64,000 bases of DNA, taken from Leptospira ryugenii. Its GTDB lineage: Bacteria > Spirochaetota > Leptospiria > Leptospirales > Leptospiraceae. The stretch is from positions 806,001 to 870,000 of the forward strand of contig NZ_BFBB01000008.1 in the NCBI RefSeq assembly GCF_003114855.1. Reading direction: 5' to 3'. The stretch's first letter is position 1, and every line of letters starts with the position of its first letter. Below, piece by piece: positions 60,818 through 64,000 of the stretch. Below the pieces are notes generated by a model. It made no database searches and was not told the origin of the DNA. It saw only the letters and a list, made by a program, of their open reading frames with translations. Made by a program: the position numbers and the translations under genes.

Positions 60818-63800
60818 ATGGACGACTTTACCCACCTTCATTTGCACACTACATACTCCATGCTGGATGGGGCAATTCGGATACCAGAATTGATGAAAAA
60901 GGTGAAGGATCTAGGCATGAGTTCTGTAGCCATTACAGACCATGGAAACATGTATGGGGCCATAGAGTTCTATAAAGAGGCGATTAAACAAGAAGTAAAA
61001 CCCATCATAGGCTGTGAATTTTATGTAACGGGTTCTCGTTCTGAAGAAACAGAATTAGAAGAAATTGCGGATGGTGGTGCCTACCACATTATCCTTCTAT
61101 GTAAAAATGAAACCGGCTATAAGAATATTATAAAATTAGCAAGTAGATCGTTCACAGAAGGATTTTATAGAAAACCTAGGATAGATTATGATCTACTGGA
61201 AAAACATAGCGAAGGTTTGGTTTGTCTGACGGCCTGTTTGGCTGGAGAGGTAAACCGTAAAATTTTAGAGGGAAAAGAAGAGAAGGCATATGCTCTTGCG
61301 GGCAAACTTCATGAAATCTTTCGAAAGGAAGATTTTTACATGGAAATCCAGGACCATGGTATTCCTGAGCAAAGGATCGTTGCAGAAACAGTGATTCGGT
61401 TTTCCCAAAAGACGGGCATCCCACTGGTTCTCACAAACGATTCTCACTTTCTTTCAAAAGATGATAAAGAAGCTCAGGACATTCTACTGCGTATTGGGAT
61501 GCGTAAGAATATTGACGATGAGATGCGGTTTGGCTTTAACCAACATTTTTATGTTAAAAGTCCCAAAGAAATGTTTGGGCTCTTTCCCGACCACACAGAT
61601 GCCTTTTATAACACACTTAACATTAGAGATAAATGTTCTCTCAATTTTCAATTTGGTAATCCCTTATTGCCACCGTTCGATGTTCCTGAAGGATACGATA
61701 CAGATAGTTACTTAGAAAAATTAGTTTGGGATGGAATCCAGAAAAAGTATCCCGTTATCGATTCAATTGTAAAAGAACGTGCTGAATTTGAATTGCAGAC
61801 AATTCGAAATATGCACTTTGCGGGTTACTTTCTCATTGTTCAAGACTATATCAATTTTGCTAGGCATTCTGGAATTCCTGTCGGCCCAGGACGAGGCTCC
61901 GCGGCCGGTAGTATTATAGCTTATGCATTAGGTATTACCAATGTGGATCCGATACGTTACAATTTGCTCTTTGAGCGTTTTTTAAATCCAGACCGAAAGG
62001 ATATGCCAGATATTGATACGGATTTTTGTGTAGAGAGACGAGAAGAGGTAATCAACTACATCAAACATAAGTATGGTGAAAATCGAGTCGGTCAAATCAT
62101 CACCTTTGGTTCGCTTGCTGCAAAGGCGGCGATCAAAGATGTTGCCCGAGTTTTTAATGTACCTTTTTCTGAAGTCAATGAGATGAGCAAACTTTTCCCT
62201 AAAAAATTGGGAATTACAATCCAGGAAGCGCTTGAGACTTCCAAAGATTTAAAGGATTTCGCAGAAAAGACGGACCTTAACAAAAAAGTATTCAGTATCG
62301 CTCAAAAATTAGAAGGTAACTATCGTCAGGTGGGAAGGCATGCTGCTGGTGTTGTAATCGCTCCTTCCGCCTTGGAAGATATCGTTCCATTATCCACTGT
62401 AAGTGAAGCAGGTAAAGATGGTCGTTCGATAGTTACTCAATACGACAAAAATATGTCTGAGCAGGTTGGACTGATTAAGATGGATATTTTAGGATTAAAA
62501 AACCTAACTACCATCCAACATGCTTTACAATTGATTGAAAAAAGACATGGCTTGAAACTTGATCTTGATCAAATCTCTTTAGAAGATGCAAAGACCTTTT
62601 CCCTTCTCCGCAAAGCGAATGTTTTGGGAATATTCCAATTGGATTCGTCAACAGGGATTCGAGATTTATTTGCAAAAGCACAAGTTCAGAAATTTGAAGA
62701 GATCGCCGCCTTATTGGCCTTATATCGACCTGGTCCCATGGGATCAGGGATGTTAGATGATTATTTGGATCGTAAAAATGGCAAAAAGAAAGTCCAGTTT
62801 CCACATGAAAGCCTTGCCGAAATCCTTGCAGAAACCTATGGAGTGATCGTATACCAAGAGCAGGTAATGGGTATTTCCAGGATCATAGGTGGGTTCTCGG
62901 TTGGGGATTCAGATGTTCTGCGTAAGGCGATGGCAAAAAAGGATAAATCTAAATTGCCCGCTCTTAAAGAAAAATTTGTCAAAGGTGCACTCGAAAAAAA
63001 GATAAACGAAAAATTAGCAGTCGAACTCTTCGAGACCATGGAAAAATTTGGAGAGTACGGATTCAATAAATCACATTCCGTTGCCTATGCATTTGTTACC
63101 TATCAAACTGCTTATCTAAAAGCAAATTTTACAATAGAATATATAACAGCGCTTTTATCTGGCGAGCATTCAAAAATCACAGACGTGGTAAAATACATCA
63201 ACAATGCAAAAGAAATGGGAATTCGTATTTTAGGGCCAGATATTGCTGAATCAGGACTTTCATTTGAAATCACAGATGAAAAGACAATACGCTTTGGACT
63301 CTCGTCCTTAAAGGGAGTTGGTGAACTTGCAGCTGAGAATATTTTGGCCAACAGACACAAATTAGGTGGATACAAAAATATAAATGATTTTGCAAAACAT
63401 CTCGATACCAGGTTAGCCAACAAAAAAGTTTTGGAGGCATTGGCACAAGGTGGAGCCTTTGATTCCTTTGGCTATTCAAGAAAATGTATATTTGAATCGA
63501 CAGACTCTATACTTTCTTTTGCGCAAAAAAAACAATCAGAAGAAAAGGAAGGTCAGTTTTCACTTTTTGGCGGTGGTGGTGGAGAGGATAACTTTGGTCT
63601 CAACCTACCAAAGGATTCTATTGAATGGGAGATTGACCATTTTTTAAAAAAAGAAAAAGAGACTACTGGATTGTATCTAACTGGTCATCCATTGGATAAA
63701 TACACTGAGCAACTAAAATCGCTGAAGCCTACAAAGATAGAAGATCTTGAGGATGTAAAACCTAAAACCAAAGTAGAAGTTGCCGGTGTAATCTCAAAAA

Positions 63801-64000
63801 AGACGCTGAAACTAACCAAAAAGAAAGAAGAGTTTATCAATTTCATTGTAGAAGACCAAACAGGCGAAATAGAATGTGTTGCCTTTCCTAAAACTTATTC
63901 TGAATTTAAACATCTATTTACTGAAGATAAAACTCTATTTATTCGGGGGATTTTGGAAAGAGTCGATGTAGAGGAGTCCGAACTCAAAGGACAAATTTTG
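60818..64000 (+). CDS. dnaE: DNA polymerase III alpha subunit, 3' end cut by window edge
   Basis: The frame runs from ATG 60818 (an in-frame TGA sits one codon earlier) off the right edge, giving 1061 residues. The PHP domain starts at once ([28 protein letters not shown]). The polymerase core follows: [48 protein letters not shown] with two catalytic Asp, [13 protein letters not shown] with the third, and [26 protein letters not shown] helix-hairpin-helix ([15 protein letters not shown]) and the start of the OB fold ([31 protein letters not shown]) are present. It is the replicative polymerase; roughly the last 100 residues lie outside. Confidence 0.97.
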   Translation, partial: MDDFTHLHLHTTYSMLDGAIRIPELMKKVKDLGMSSVAITDHGNMYGAIEFYKEAIKQEVKPIIGCEFYVTGSRSEETELEEIADGGAYHIILLCKNETGYKNIIKLASRSFTEGFYRKPRIDYDLLEKHSEGLVCLTACLAGEVNRKILEGKEEKAYALAGKLHEIFRKEDFYMEIQDHGIPEQRIVAETVIRFSQKTGIPLVLTNDSHFLSKDDKEAQDILLRIGMRKNIDDEMRFGFNQHFYVKSPKEMFGLFPDHTDAFYNTLNIRDKCSLNFQFGNPLLPPFDVPEGYDTDSYLEKLVWDGIQKKYPVIDSIVKERAEFELQTIRNMHFAGYFLIVQDYINFARHSGIPVGPGRGSAAGSIIAYALGITNVDPIRYNLLFERFLNPDRKDMPDIDTDFCVERREEVINYIKHKYGENRVGQIITFGSLAAKAAIKDVARVFNVPFSEVNEMSKLFPKKLGITIQEALETSKDLKDFAEKTDLNKKVFSIAQKLEGNYRQVGRHAAGVVIAPSALEDIVPLSTVSEAGKDGRSIVTQYDKNMSEQVGLIKMDILGLKNLTTIQHALQLIEKRHGLKLDLDQISLEDAKTFSLLRKANVLGIFQLDSSTGIRDLFAKAQVQKFEEIAALLALYRPGPMGSGMLDDYLDRKNGKKKVQFPHESLAEILAETYGVIVYQEQVMGISRIIGGFSVGDSDVLRKAMAKKDKSKLPALKEKFVKGALEKKINEKLAVELFETMEKFGEYGFNKSHSVAYAFVTYQTAYLKANFTIEYITALLSGEHSKITDVVKYINNAKEMGIRILGPDIAESGLSFEITDEKTIRFGLSSLKGVGELAAENILANRHKLGGYKNINDFAKHLDTRLANKKVLEALAQGGAFDSFGYSRKCIFESTDSILSFAQKKQSEEKEGQFSLFGGGGGEDNFGLNLPKDSIEWEIDHFLKKEKETTGLYLTGHPLDKYTEQLKSLKPTKIEDLEDVKPKTKVEVAGVISKKTLKLTKKKEEFINFIVEDQTGEIECVAFPKTYSEFKHLFTEDKTLFIRGILERVDVEESELKGQIL

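Noticed and set aside
60700..60975. 91-residue plus-strand frame over the dnaE start
   Set aside because: It runs in another frame through the dnaE PHP motif; the dnaE frame is unambiguous from 60818.
1..64000. CRISPR arrays, tRNA or rRNA genes, insertion sequences, prophage
   Set aside because: No direct-repeat/spacer array, no cloverleaf, no transposase or phage gene was recognised; gaps between genes are at most about 225 bases.

Overview
The window is a dense, AT-leaning bacterial chromosome segment from a spirochaete, most likely a member of Leptospiraceae (Leptospira or a close relative). The supports are: a periplasmic-flagellum gene set (a large membrane-anchored TPR protein resembling the collar protein FlcA, a FliG paralogue and FliH); many lipoproteins with loose spirochaete-type lipoboxes; several 7TM-DISM sensors; an SSB-like protein without an acidic tail; and frequent TTG starts. 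I see no tRNA, rRNA, CRISPR array, insertion sequence or prophage. No gap between genes exceeds about 225 bases. The species is not resolvable by eye.

Layout. 1-2.1 kb: edge of a secreted alpha/beta hydrolase, two small membrane proteins and a DUF374-type acyltransferase. 2.3-8.6 kb: a beta-lactamase-fold esterase, a catalase-like protein, a CNB-PP2C phosphatase, then on the minus strand a degenerate PAS/HisKA_2 kinase beside a stand-alone HATPase-like protein. 8.7-14.3 kb: secreted proteins (DUF5329, a propeller-like protein, a PHB-depolymerase-like esterase), an NmrA/AraC divergent pair and an outer-membrane candidate. 14.3-17.4 kb: glgA and pckA, divergent. 17.6-25.7 kb: a 1534-residue Calx-beta-like repeat lipoprotein, a TPM-domain protein with zinc ribbons and an ethanolamine-permease-like transporter. 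25.7-34.3 kb: a lipoprotein 7TM-DISM adenylate cyclase downstream of a GltB-like FMN protein, ssb, lipoproteins, an MBOAT acyltransferase and a PilZ protein. 34.3-38.5 kb: an NAD(P)-binding protein, metK, a half-transketolase, clpS and a secreted double-CBM48 protein.

38.6-52.3 kb is the most unusual part. It holds the FlcA-like protein with an acidic DPF-repeat region, a WecG/TagA glycosyltransferase, a secreted protein-MFS-mtnC cluster, and then on the minus strand a tightly overlapping four-gene unit: FliG paralogue, fliH and two 7TM-DISM proteins. Both 7TM-DISM proteins look like histidine kinases that have lost the phosphoacceptor histidine, and the FliG paralogue lacks the torque-helix aspartates. 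I read this as a possible non-canonical signalling or structural module tied to the flagellar export/motor apparatus.

52.5-64 kb: an aldehyde dehydrogenase with a clear terminator, a DUF2141-SDR-ABM-like operon behind a 15-bp palindrome, a degenerate HD-GYP protein, a tandem hemerythrin, gatB, a histidine phosphatase and dnaE, which runs off the right edge. Functional threads across the window are gluconeogenesis and glycogen (pckA, glgA, CBM48), second messengers (adenylate cyclase, CNB-PP2C, PilZ, degenerate HD-GYP) and envelope biogenesis.
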